This document shows positions 33,916 to 45,289 of a DNA stretch of 64,000 nucleotides, piece by piece. This DNA is from Puccinellia tenuiflora (lineage: Eukaryota > Streptophyta > Magnoliopsida > Poales > Poaceae), in the NCBI GenBank assembly GCA_012064385.1, contig QRDG01000351.1, positions 1 to 64,000 on the forward strand, in the 5' to 3' direction. Position 1 is the first letter of the stretch. Each line of letters opens with the position of its first letter. The notes under the pieces were generated by a model. It did no database searches. It was not told where the DNA came from and saw only the letters and a list, made by a program, of their open reading frames with translations. The position numbers and the translations under genes were made by a program.

Positions 33916-34993
33916 AGACATAGATGCCACAATTGGCTCTTTAGACTGCATATTGAATCATCAAATTCAGAAATAAATCTGAATACTCTTTTATACACAT
34001 GCTTAATCCAACGTTAGTCAAATTAAGCATTCATGTTGCTCGTTTAAAAAATTTCTTCATATAGAGTACATGAAAGAAATTCGTTAAACTAAGCTCAGAA
34101 TGATTTCTTTGTTTTCTTCATGGAGAGTACATGAAAGACATTTGTCAAACAAGACTCTCAATGATCTATTTGTATTCTTGGATTAATATCCAAGAATTCT
34201 TTTTCTTTTTGCAGTCATTCTTTAGAGAGAACATACTCTCTTACTTTATGACCTTACTTGGTCATCTTTCGGGTCACAAGTACCCATCTTTCTTCTTTCA
34301 CGAATGAAAGCATGAACATCTTTGTCTGAGAAAACATTCAATAATAAAAATAAACAATAATGAGCATAAGATTAACCCTACACTTTCTAGTTAAAATATG
34401 CACATTAAAACTTTAAAACTTTCTTTTATATTCTAAATCACCGTTGGGCAGAATTAGAATAAAACATCATCTTTCTGCACTAATTCTACATCACCGTTGG
34501 GCCGAAATAGAATCAATGCATAAAACTTATAAATAGTACGATGATAATATTTCTATTGCAATAAAGAATTCTGTTCATAAAATAACATTATCATCAATTA
34601 TATTGCAGCGGATACAAGAAATATACATACTTCTATAGTTCAAGAGCATTTCTTGATCTTTTATCTTTTCTTTGAAAATTTATCTATTAGATGCAAACGA
34701 GTAGCATCTTTTACCTTTTCTCTGAAAACTGATCACTTTGATGCAAAATTATCAGAGATCTAGCCTTTTGACGATGAAACTCATATGATTATAGTACTGC
34801 TATCATCAACGTTGGTCAGAAAATAACAATACCATAATTTAATCTGTTAAACAAATATTTCTCTTTTTCCTCCTCTCTAATTAAATTTTCCCGTTGGTTC
34901 CAATTTAATTAGAGGAGAGTCCTTTTATTTTACAGTAGAAACTGTAAAATATTTTCTGTATTTCACAAACATTGCACTGTTCTGGACTGTTCT

Positions 34994-35170
34994 CTAAACA
35001 AATTCATTGAATTTGAAAAGAGATTATCTTTTAGCAAAATCTTTGTCACGAAAGACTTTTCTGTCCTTTAATTAAAATTCATCTAAACAAATTCACTGAA
35101 TTTGAAAAGAGATCATCTTTTAGCAAAAAAACTTTGTCTTAAAAGACTTTTCTGTCCTTTAATTAAAATT
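34994..35170. repeat. Tandem duplication of about 93 bp in the Copia interior
   Basis: AACAAATTCATTGAATTTGA, then ATCTTTTAGCAAA, then AGACTTTTCTGTCCTTTAAT is followed directly by a near-identical second unit. Confidence 0.75.
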
Positions 35171-35589
35171 CTCCTAGAGAATTTAATTAAAGATCTAAAC
35201 AAATTCACAGAGGAATCTGTATATCTTTTCTTTTGATCTCTAAACAAATTTTCTTAGTGAAAACTTTAACAGAGTCATAAACATTGCAATAATCACTTTA
35301 ACATGCTCCTCTTAAATTTTAATTCTCACTTTAATTCTTTTAACCTTTTAAATTTAAAAAGGAGCATATTTCTCTATTTGCAGCGGAAAAACATGAATTA
35401 AAAAATTCATGAACTTTATACTTTGCAGAAGCTTTTCTTTTACTTTTATTTTTCCTAAACAAATGAATTCGTTGGAAAACAAATTGAATAGGAAAAACTA
35501 GTTGAAATTTGTCCAAAAATTGAACAAAAAACAAATAATAAAGCTTCTGAATAAAATAAACAGAGACAAAACAGATAAAAATACTTTCT

Positions 35590-36300
35590 GTAATTCGTGC
35601 GGCCCAGCCCATGGCCTTTATCTTTCGGCCCACGGCCCACTTCTTTACGCGCCGCGCGCGTGCAGCACGCAACCGGTCCGGCCGGCCCACGGCCTGCCCT
35701 TTTCGGCCCGAGAGCCCTAGACCATGCTAGGGTTTGCTTCTGACCATCGGATGGAGATCCAACGGCCGTCCGCGCAGATCGCCAGATCAAAACGGCCGAG
35801 TCGGCCCGGGCGAGGGAAACCCTAGGTCATTTCCCCCTTCACCCGCTGCTCTCCTCCTCCCCGATCTGTTTAGGGTAGGGTTCCGGCGGTCCCCGGTGAC
35901 CGACGGCGAGCTGAAGATGACGATGACGACCACCGCACCATTCCAGCCCCCCTTTCCCCCTCCTTTTTCTTCTCTCACCATCGCCATCCCCTTCGCTGGT
36001 AGCGCGTTCCCCTCGCGGTGAGCGCGCCGCCGTCGAACGGTACGGCTGCGGTGGTTCACTTTGCCCCGTGAGGGGTGTGTTCTTCTCCCAGATGCCTCGG
36101 CTTGCCGATGCGCATCTGGGTCGAGAGGAACTGGCGCGGCCCGCGACGGCGGCGCACTTTGCCGGAGAGCCCGAAGGCCAATGGTGAGTCCTTTTTCCTT
36201 GCCTTTTGCCTCTTTACTTTGGATCTTGCTTTGGGGTTTCGGGGAGGGGTTCTTTTCTTTTGATTTTCTCTTCTACTGAAAAGATCTAGAACCCTAGGAT
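35590..36300. other. GC-rich leader segment of the Copia element
   Basis: This segment is inside the element next to the primer site. It is GC-rich and unlike the AT-rich rest. GGCCCA and CGGCCCA repeats lie at 35600-35710, and the frames on both strands show no known domain. It could be a captured exon or an untranslated leader. No gag domain is visible. Confidence 0.45.
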
Positions 36301-36312
36301 GCTCTGATACCA
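36301..36312 (-). promoter_or_regulatory. Primer binding site, initiator tRNA-Met
   Basis: The minus strand reads TGGTATCAGAGC, one base inside the right LTR. This is the classic Copia primer site. Confidence 0.92.
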
Positions 36313-36313
36313 A

Positions 36314-36782
36314 TGTTAAAATCAACAACAAGATCATCTAGGTCTAGATCAATTACGGTAGATGCTGTTAGGGTTTCCCCTTCTCCTATGAATCGGATGC
36401 GAGAGAGAGAGACCGAGAGGGAGAGAGAGAGACAGTGAGAGAGAGAAGGGATCCCATACCTTCACCTTACTCTTGAGGAGGAGCTGGAGCCGGCCATGGT
36501 GGTGTGGTGGTGACCGGAGAGGTGGGTGAGTGGAGTGAGTGGTGGTGGCGACGGTAGTGGTGCTTCCCATCGCTGGGCGCTAACCCTAGATCGGTAGGGC
36601 TGTTGGTGGAGGGCGTCGGAGAACGATCAACCTCGTGAGAAGTGCAGGCCGGCCCCTCCACCCTTTATATAGCGCTGCGACAGGGGCCCACCAACCAGGC
36701 ATCGGTTGGGCACCCCCGATCAGGGTGCGAGTCAAGGTCAGTGCTAGCCGTTGGGCTCACGCTGGCGGAGATCAATCTAACA
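36314..36782 (-). repeat. 5' LTR of the Copia element (right copy)
   Basis: It is 469 bp and pairs with 30952-31404. CCCTTTATATAGCG near 36661 (plus strand) reads CGCTATATAAAGGG on the minus strand, a good TATA box for the element's transcript. Confidence 0.9.
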
Positions 36783-36787
36783 CCGTG

Positions 36788-37707
36788 GCCTCCGTCCGCA
36801 CCAGCAGCATCTGTGCTAATGAGAAGAAGATACGTCGATGAAGAATTAAAGATGACATGGCCCATCGATCTGCCCCTAGCCATGCGACAAATTCCATGCC
36901 AACGGCATCGACGTCTAGCTCCTCTCGCGCCCGCCTCCTGCTCGATATGCCGTGTCACCGTCGCGCCCCCATTGCCTTCCTGCTCCGCTCCGCGCGCCGT
37001 GTGCGGCCTATCCTCGACAACCTCTTCCTTTTCCACCCTGTCCTGCCGCCGCTGTCGCGGTGTGTCTCCTGGAGTTCGCCGACGGCGACAAAGCTCCGCA
37101 CGCTGCACGCAAAGTCGGTTTGTTTAATTCTGTGGCAAGGAATCATCGATGCAGCCTATCTAAGTTGCATCAATTAATTGAGTTGAGACCAGGAGTTGTA
37201 GATCGGTTTCATCTCGTACTCTGGTAATTTTAGAGCGAGGACAGGTCGGAGGCACGAAGGAAAAAAAACAGGGGATGTTGGCATGGCTTGGGGAGAAGGA
37301 TGGCGGGATGGTCTCGGGAAGGATGGAGGGACATCACCTGCCCGGACCCGGTGGCGGCAGGACGTTAAGCGACAACCAGCGCCGCCCTCTTATCCCTCCA
37401 TCGCCGGCGGCCATGGGTACCAGGTGGAGTGGCTGGGATGGGGGAGAGGAAAAGAAGTAGGCACTCGATGGATTCCTTTGTCGCTGGATCCAAAACGGAA
37501 AGGACAGGCTATAGAACGGGCCTATGGGTGCTACGAACTGCACACGCGCAGGTGGACCACTCTCCAAAGGGGAAATAAGTGGAGGGCTTCCGAAAGCAAG
37601 AAAAGATTTGAAGGGAAAGTTTGGACCACCTAGAAAAGAAGATCCGGATGTATTTGGACGGCTCAGATTTGTCTCTCTCCAATGTGTGTTCATACCAAAT
37701 CTTTTAG

Positions 37708-37708
<1 letters not shown>
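36788..37708. other. GC-rich flank and repeat left of (TA)15
   Basis: 36850-37110 is GC-rich with several overlapping frames and no recognisable domain. It is the continuation of the sequence split by the Copia insertion. From about 37540 the text (GGGAAAGTTTGGACCACC, then AATGTGTGTTCATACC) matches 45110-45269, so this is the end of a dispersed TIR-type repeat that stops at the TA tract. Confidence 0.4.

Positions 37709-37738
<30 letters not shown>
37709..37738. repeat. (TA)15 microsatellite at the centre of an inverted pair
   Basis: CATACCAAA (37691-37699) and TTTGGTATG (37748-37756) face each other across the TA tract. The tract separates the ends of two related elements. Confidence 0.8.
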
Positions 37739-37740
<2 letters not shown>

Positions 37741-37741
37741 A

Positions 37742-38160
37742 GGCAGGTTTGGTATGTGTGTTAACTGGGGTGCATGCCATCGATACCGTTGATTCCTTTA
37801 AGATTGGTGCCGAATTTTTCTTCAGATTCGTTTTTGGGAGGCTTGTGGGAGAGAGAAAAGCAAAAGAGGTAGAATGGACAGCACCTTTCGTACCTAGGTC
37901 GGACCAAAATGGCAATCTCGGCCCGTGATATCTGGCCTGGGACCGCGTCGCTCCGCACACATGTATCCAAAACTTGTCTGACACAGAGCCCAGATGTGGT
38001 ATGTGCAGGTGAGCAGGTCCGCGCCTGACAGACCTATTTCCGTTTCTGCTTAGTTCTGCACGGCCCTGTCCTAAGGTTTTCCGTTCCGGCTTCCTGCTAT
38101 CGGTGCGAGCCGTTCTCTAGTATGGATCGGTACCCTTAGCCTTTGCGCTTCCGTGAAACG
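37742..38160. repeat. Dispersed repeat X, copy 2
   Basis: It matches 25489-25900 in order and spacing (TTTGGTATG, GTTAACTGG, TGCATGCCATCGATACCG, TTGGTGCCGAATTTT, CCTAGGT.GGACC, GACCTATTTCCGTTT). No conserved frame. Confidence 0.6.
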
Positions 38161-39479
38161 TTGCCGTCTCAGCCGATGAGAAACCACCAACAGTCAAATG
38201 AAAGGTTCTAGTCTCGATGCGAACAGGATAAATCACGTTAGGCGTTAGCTCGTTTATGTGCGGGCATTGACTGCTATCGTGGCGTTCAGCAAATGATTCC
38301 GTGGCGTCGTGGCTGTGTTTACAATGGATGAATGGAGAGGTAAATTTTCTTGGCAGGCACCTGGTCAGGTTCTTTGTCGGACTCATTTTTTGAACATGTC
38401 AAAACCAAAGAGTGCCACTCTGAATAATAAACGGTGCCCATGTGTTCCATGCATGGTTCTTAGCATATATTCCACCGGTGCGCGTATACAAACTTAATAA
38501 TCAAGTTATAAACAATTTGATTACTTATATTGGTGAACCTTACAACTATGTATCACAAGATACTCACTTCTTTTAGTGCTCGTTTAGAAAAACGTCCCGT
38601 GCCACTACGCAGGGCGACTCGGGAACCGCCGCGGCCCAACCCACGGGTCGCCCCCTCTCCTCTTTTTATTCCCATATAAATTCATGACGATGAAAAGAGA
38701 AGCCAACAAAGATTGTTTATTTATTTACGTTTATGCAGATGACAGCATCGGTTACCATGATATGAAACATGTAAAGAATAAGTCATCTAGGTTATCATAT
38801 GGGGTAAAATGTAATTATGGGGGAACGGTGCCCGTTCAAATACATATGGTCCCTGATCAAACCATGAACGGTGCTCATTCAAATACGTACTGTGCCCATT
38901 CAAATACTTTTGTTCGAGATTCCCCACCGCTTGTTATATTCCAATCCGGAAATGCCCAATAGGGCCATATTCTGTTACAGTACATTTAAGAAGAATACAC
39001 GGAGGTTTACATAGGGAGAGAGAACAATCAGGAGCCAGAACATTTACCACAAGCCCCGTCGGCCTCTATGCCAAACAGTCGACCCTTCGTGCAGAAGACT
39101 CGTAGCTCCGACTCTGAAGACGAACTCTAAAGAGGAGATATGCAAGACTCACGCCTGAGAATATCGTCACGTTTGGACTAACAAAGTCTAGCCACGACCA
39201 ACCATCAGTGTTGTCGTTGCCGTGAAAGACGCCATGCAGAACACTCGCATCACCAGTTGACCACCTGCCAACCACGATCACGCATATATCCAGCCCACAG
39301 GAAAGCATGCAGGGAAACACAATCTTCAAGATGACGTCCTCGGGAGGGGAAGCGACGAATGATCGACGACGTCTTCTGACCCTGCAAAGCAAGATCTTGA
39401 CCTTCACCCTAAGATGTGAACCGAGGGTAGAGAAGATGAGCCTCCACACCCTAGGCAGCCGGAGAAAGTCGAATAGAAG
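38161..39479. other. Repeat-derived stretch, no gene
   Basis: Phrases such as AACGGTGCCC and CATTCAAATAC recur (38832, 38873, 38893). They connect this stretch with 26500-29000 and 39940-41580. A minus-strand frame at 39066-39569 (167 codons) has no domain that I recognise and overlaps repeated sequence, so I do not call it a gene. Confidence 0.35.
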
Positions 39480-40230
39480 TGAACGAGCCAGATCGGCCCG
39501 GAGACGAACAAATCTGACGCCCGAACTCTGAGCAGAGCCGACAAGCATCAACGCCCGGAGGACACCCACCTACGTTGGGGACTCCATGGAGCAGGAAGGA
39601 GGGCCGCCACCCTGCCTCGACAGGACAAGCAGGAGTCGTAGGGCGAAGCCCGTAGCTGAAGTCGGTGACGCGGTACGAGTGAGTGAGCGCCTGAGCTTCA
39701 CCCGCCGAGGTGCTACAGAGGAGGCTTCCAGGAACGCGGAGGAGCTCTTCGACCGGAGGCAGCGGCGGGGTCAGGTGTGGTTCTATTCCTCTTCCGCTCA
39801 AATTAATATATTGGACATAAATGGAGCACCTTAAAGTGTGTCAACAAATATCCTAGGATAAAATGGATAAATAAGAAGCTCCTTTAGACGAGCATATGAG
39901 TTAAAATGAATGGGGCTCCTTAAGAAACAAACGGGTCCTACTCAAACCATAAATGGTGCCCACTATATTACCAAACGGTGCATCATTTTGTTCAATGTAT
40001 ATATGCTCTTACACTAGTTTATATGATACCAAATGGGTCTCATACATGTGAGTTAAAAATGGGTTTAAAAGAAAGATTCAAGAGGTGATTACTTTTCTGT
40101 TCAAATAGACCATGTTTCAATCAAGGTTGTAGCACGAGTTACCTTATTAGTTGCGATGAACGCTGCTTAGTGTATATCAAACAGCTCGTCAATGTTTGTG
40201 CCAAATGGTGTATTCAGATCCACAACCAGG
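39480..40230. repeat. Long direct duplication, unit 1
   Basis: A GC-rich part (GACGCCCGAACTCTGAG, then CGGAGGACACCC, GGGGACTCCATGGAGCAGGA) and an AT-rich part (CTCTTACACTAGTTTATATG, GGGTTTAAA) both recur in the same order at 40910-41580. Confidence 0.75.
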
Positions 40231-40909
40231 ATGCTCTCAGCCTCACTTATACTGTTAAAAAGACCTCACCCCCACCTTAGTCAACAAAACCAAATTGGTG
40301 CAGAGTTTCCTCAATTTCTCAATTTCTCGCCCGCGGGTGTTGCCTCCTTCATGAAGGCGTTGTCGTGGTACTACGCTCGCCTCCACCATATCCACGCTCC
40401 GAGGGAAACCCTCGTTTCGGGTACTCCCAATCGGACGATGTTGGCGGCTTGTCGTCATGTCCCTCCTGGGGGCATCGTTCATGGAGATGGACTCAGCTGG
40501 AGGGACCAGTGGAGAGGTGGCGGTGGTGTTGTTGGTGCTCTGTGCATGGTCACGATGCTCGAGCTCCTTCGGAAGGGCCGGAAGCTCTCCTCTTAAGACG
40601 ACTAATGGCCGGGCTAGTGCCGGGATGCCTCCCGGGTGTCAGACTCGGCTTCGTAAGGCCCTTTCGTTGGTTGTTGTGTAAAACCTCGGCAGCACATGGC
40701 CCTTCGTCCGAGTGTGGACTCGGCAATGTGTTGCCCTTCGGCTGCTCCAGCACCAGCGTGGCTAATCTTGGCTGAGTGAAACTCTTCGTCTACGGCGGTG
40801 ATGATCCTTGTGTGCTAGCGTCCAACGCTAGTCGGGCGACGATGGGCATCGAAAGCTCCCGTGCGATGACATCGCCAACACAAATCTCACCGTCAACACA
40901 AGGCGAAAA

Positions 40910-41580
40910 GCCAGATCGTGCCGAAGAAACCAGATCTGATGCCCGAACTCCGAGAAGAGCCGACGAAGCATCAACGGTCGGAGGACACCCGCCAACGCTG
41001 GGGACTCCATGGAGCAGGAAGGGGCGTCGACGCCCCGCCCCGACATGGCGAGTAGGAGTCACAGGTTGAAGCCCGGCGTGGCACGAGGGGGTGAGCGCTA
41101 GAGCTTCACATGTCAGGAATGCGGAGGTTGGGTGTGGCTCTATTCCTCTTCCGCTCCAATTAACATATTGGACACAAAGGGAGCACCTTAAGTATGACAA
41201 CAAATAGCCTAGTATAAATTGGATAAATAAGAAGCTCATTTAGGAGAGCAGACGACTTAAAGTGTGTTTCAAATGAACGGAGTCCGTTAAAAAACAAACG
41301 GTTCATACTCAAACCACAAACGGTGCCCACTATATTACCAAGCGGTGCATCATTTTGTTCAAGGTATATATATATGCTCTTACACTAGTTCATGTGATAC
41401 CAAATGGGTCTTATACATGTGAGTTAAAATGGGTTTAAATGAAAGATGCAAGAGGTGATTAATTTTTTGTTCAAATAGATCATGTTTCCATCAAGCTAAA
41501 AACGAGCCATGAACAGTGCTCAGCTCGGAGTATATCAAACGGCTCGTCAATGTTTGTGTCGAATGGTGTCTTCAGAATTA
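40910..41580. repeat. Long direct duplication, unit 2
   Basis: It is diverged from unit 1 with several deletions. Offsets run from about 1423 bp in the GC-rich part to about 1355 bp in the AT-rich part. It includes the same end phrase about an AACGGCTCGTCAATGTTTGTG. Confidence 0.75.
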
Positions 41581-43390
41581 GTCCCCGGACAAATCATTTT
41601 CACCGGTAACATAATCATTGGTTCGTAGTGCAACACATATGTCGTCTAAGCAACAAAGAGGTTGCATTCAGCACCTTATATTAATTTAACACATGGGTAC
41701 TCTATGGTCCATATATAAGCACTGAATACTTAATACAAGGATCCTTTCACCTCTGCGGTTCTGCCTGACCATCCTACACCAGGAAGTATACAGACTCGCT
41801 CTCAAATTGAGAAGGTCAACTGGAATATCAGCTAGGCGTACAGCAGGCAATCAACATTCAGAGTGGTTCCATCAGGGAAGATGGTATCTGGCAGGATGAT
41901 CAATTGTAGAAAAATGCATCACATACGGTAAATTTCCAGCTAATTTAATAGATGAAGGGATCTCACTAAAATGAGATGCTGCATGTGACATTCCAAAGCA
42001 AAAGGACTAGTACAAGAGTGCTATTTGACCGGACGTTGATAAACATAATTAATTAAGGAGCCGGCAACGTTGATCACTGATGGGTACAAATTAAAGGAGG
42101 GTGCTCAGAAAAGATCATACATGAACCAGGAATCATACGAGCTGCAGACCGCTTTGCTTGCCACCAGATCGACGGAAGTAACTCCAGCGATCTCTGATCA
42201 AACCACCAGGGGGAGCAGAGATGGATGAGCGAACCAGTGCCATAAAAGATGTAGGAGCACATGCGCTGGTGGCCGACGAACACCAACACCACAAAATTAG
42301 AAGAGATAACATGCATCGGCTTTAAACCAATCCGCAAGGACTTCAAAGAGATCGAACCAGACACACAAAAAAGGACACGCGGGTGAAGATGAAGGGTGAA
42401 ACCGATTCCCAGCATCCAAATTCAGAGCATACACAGGGGATATAATTCAAGCAAGGAGAGACAGTGGTCCGTTGGCCTAGATCCTAGATAAGAACAGGGA
42501 GAACTAACAAGAACAACCACGGAGAACTCCAGCAAACCAGGACGTACGTCTTGGACAGGAACGGCGGCACCTGAAGGAGCGCCTCCAGCGGGTGAGGCAC
42601 CACGCACCGTGGTACTTCCAACGCACGAGTATACCAGCAGCTTGGAGAATCAGTCCAAGGATTGGCTCCGCTCGATCTGCAGCAAGCTCCAGCCCCTCCT
42701 ACCAACGACGTGCAGTTCCATGCCTCACCCGCGTGAAATCACCCGGCTCCCTGGCTCCCGGCCACTAGCCACGCCGGCTGTTCGCCCCGCGCTTGAGCCC
42801 TGCTGATAGCCACGCCGGCTCCCGGAACAGCCCCACGCTGGGTCGGGAGACGACATCTCACCACCGCCATGGCCGTCCTCTTACGAGCTCCGCCGGATCA
42901 GGGGACTATTCCGGGCTGGTGGCGAGTCAGGGGACGGCGACCTCGCTGGAAAAGGGGGCCGGCGAGGAAGAGAAGGCCGCGGCGGTGCAGGCCCGGGGTC
43001 TGCTACCTAGTTGTGATGCGGAGAGGGAGGAGGCCAGCACGAGGACGCGCTCAAGCGACACGACTGAAGACAGAGACGACGCCACCACGCGCGGCGGCAA
43101 GCTCTACCGCCGACGGCTGCCTGGAGGTGGCCGAGCTCCTCAACCTTTGCCCACGCGGGGGCGTCGATGGAGGGCGTGGCGAATCGGGGGAGAACCGGTG
43201 GGAGGCAGCACGGAACACGGAGGTGTCGACGGAGGGATGGGACGGCGAGGTAGGAGGGTCGTGGCGCCTCGAGGGAATCCTTGGCCGGCGAGAACGGAAG
43301 GCTTTGGGCGGCGAGAACCGATCTGGAAGGATAAAGAGGTCAGAAGATCACGGGTGGGCTCCGAATAACATGGGGAAATGCATTTCTAGC
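41581..43390. other. Unassigned stretch with GC-rich end
   Basis: 41581-42480 shows no supported frame. 42480-43370 is GC-rich with overlapping plus-strand frames of 191 and 189 codons (42793-43368, 42869-43438), rich in Arg, Gly and Glu with no known domain. It could be the first exon region of a captured gene. I assign no product. Confidence 0.3.
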
Positions 43391-45030
43391 AGAGCCGCGC
43401 CCTACCGGTCAAACATCTGCCGCTTAATAGTCTCGTGATTCGGGCAGATTGCATACCCCGGCCCCAGTATTCCTCATGTAAACTGTGTATCTTGATTTTA
43501 CTCCAATTCAGTGGACCCCACCCACGTGGGTATGCCTGCCGGCAGAACACACCATGCTTCCCATAGTCTCTCTCCTCACTGCTCAGTTAATATGCAGACT
43601 CCTCGACGCTTCCCATACTCTCTTCATCTGAGAGTGGCTATTTCTGATAGCAGCATAAATTTATTTTTCATACCTAACAATTTTCAACAAGTTGATAGAG
43701 GTTCCATATATAATTTACTCATATATATCTTCTTTTTTCAAAATAATTTAAACTCGTTTTAGATGAAGTATCAACATATTATCAAAATATTGTGAACTAC
43801 TAAGATCGAGCAAACACAATATTTGTCAAGTATGGGTTCAATAACATCTTGATATTAAAGAAATATGATATATATTACATACATTTACTAAATTTGTGTC
43901 ATACCAAATATGATCCTGTTACGTTTAAGAAATCAATTATTTTGATTATGGATACCAATATTATATCAACAAATATGACATATAATATTGAAATATGAGT
44001 CATCTTGTTTTGATTCATATAAGACATAACCAGCATATCCACGTTAGGTATTTTAAATCAATTCAACCAGATATGTTGTACAGATGGTTTGAATATCAAA
44101 TTGGTATGAACTACAGATGACACATATAGTTGATAAGTGTATGATATTGAAAAGTGTATCTGAGATATCTAATAAAACGAACAAGATATGATTAAGTATG
44201 AGCCAAGTAACAGATCGGTATCAAAAGAATTTGAACTATATTTCATTCATTTCTGAAAACTGAGTCATATCAAATACGAAGTACATTTGTTAAACTGCTG
44301 CTAGCTAACCAATTAGTAGATGGACATCAGGCAAGCAGTAAACCACAAATCCATGTATGAGAGAAATATTACACGCAAATCCACAAAAAGGGTCAAGGAA
44401 AAAAGAAAGGGGCGAGAGTGCTCCGGCAGCAGACGAACAGATCCATCTTCATCTTCCTACCCAAACCTACCGCTCTATGGAGAAAATGAATCCCAAACCT
44501 ACCCTGCACATGAACATGGTGACGGCTGCAGCTTCATCTTCCTCAGGCGGCTCTCGTCGAGGAGGCCGAGGCGCTGCAAAGCGACGCAAACACAAATCTA
44601 TGCACCGGCGCTATTACAAGAAAAGGGGACGGCGAAGGAGCCAAAGCTCGAGAGCGACCTCGGCTCATGCACCGCGCCGCCGTTCCGGCCGCAGCCTCAC
44701 CTTCATTCCAGACACCTATCCTCCCTAATTCGAACCACCGCAGTTCCGGCCGCTAGCTCGTCGTCTCGCTGCAGGTCGCGCTCATGCCGCCGCTTTTTCT
44801 GGATCGAGATTGAGAGAGAGAAAGCAGAGATAAGGAAAGTGTCACTGTGGGGGTGACCGGATATTATTACTCCTAGCTAGAGGAGTGGGCCTGGTAAGTA
44901 TTGTATGTATTCACAGCAGTCTCATACATCCGGCAGGAAATACGCAACAAGAAAGCGAAATACCCCGTTCCCAGCGCGAATCGCGAGCACCCAACGACGT
45001 GGTTAAGACATGACCGGTAGGGCGCGGCTC
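43391..45030. repeat. Segment bounded by a 20-bp perfect inverted repeat
   Basis: GAGCCGCGCCCTACCGGTCA near 43391 and its exact inverse near 45011 face each other, with further similarity outside on the left and right (TTTCT.GC.). Between them lie AT-rich sequence (43640-44320) and a GC-mixed block (44400-44850) with a plus frame of 178 codons and no known domain. No target duplication was found, so the unit may be a transposon or two repeats in opposite orientation. Confidence 0.5.
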
Positions 45031-45289
45031 CGCCAGAAAAACCGCGTTCGAATAACATGGGGAAACGGAGGCTACGAAACGGAGCTAGGAAGGTTACGAT
45101 GCAGGAATCCAGGAGGACCACTGATCAAAGAGGAAATAACCGCGCATGGTCGAAAATCAACAAAAGATGGTGAGGGAAAGTTTCGACCACTGAAGTGGAC
45201 GGTTCGCGATGATCACGGACGGCACAGATTGGTGCTTACCCAATGTGTGTTCATTCCCTTATTTTTGGCTATATATATATATATATGCA

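Larger units (their letters stand above)
30952..36782 (-). mobile_element. Complete Copia retrotransposon with decayed coding region
   Basis: The LTRs at 30952-31404 and 36314-36782 (TGTTA to TAACA) are nearly identical. By eye they differ by about five substitutions and one GA-rich indel of 16 bp. The target duplication CCGTG (30947-30951 and 36783-36787) is perfect. The initiator tRNA-Met primer complement lies at 36301-36312, and a polypurine tract on the minus strand at 31405-31420. The interior has no frame longer than about 116 codons, but the RT signature YVDDILLASGD reads on the minus strand at about 32470-32505. So the insertion is recent but the element cannot encode its own proteins. 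Confidence 0.9.

Noticed and set aside
39066..39569. 167-codon minus-strand frame
   Set aside because: No domain is visible and part of it lies in the 39480-41580 duplication, where the second unit does not keep it.
42793..43438. Two overlapping frames near 190 codons
   Set aside because: They are open because of GC-rich composition. Neither has a recognisable motif or a splice context that I can defend.
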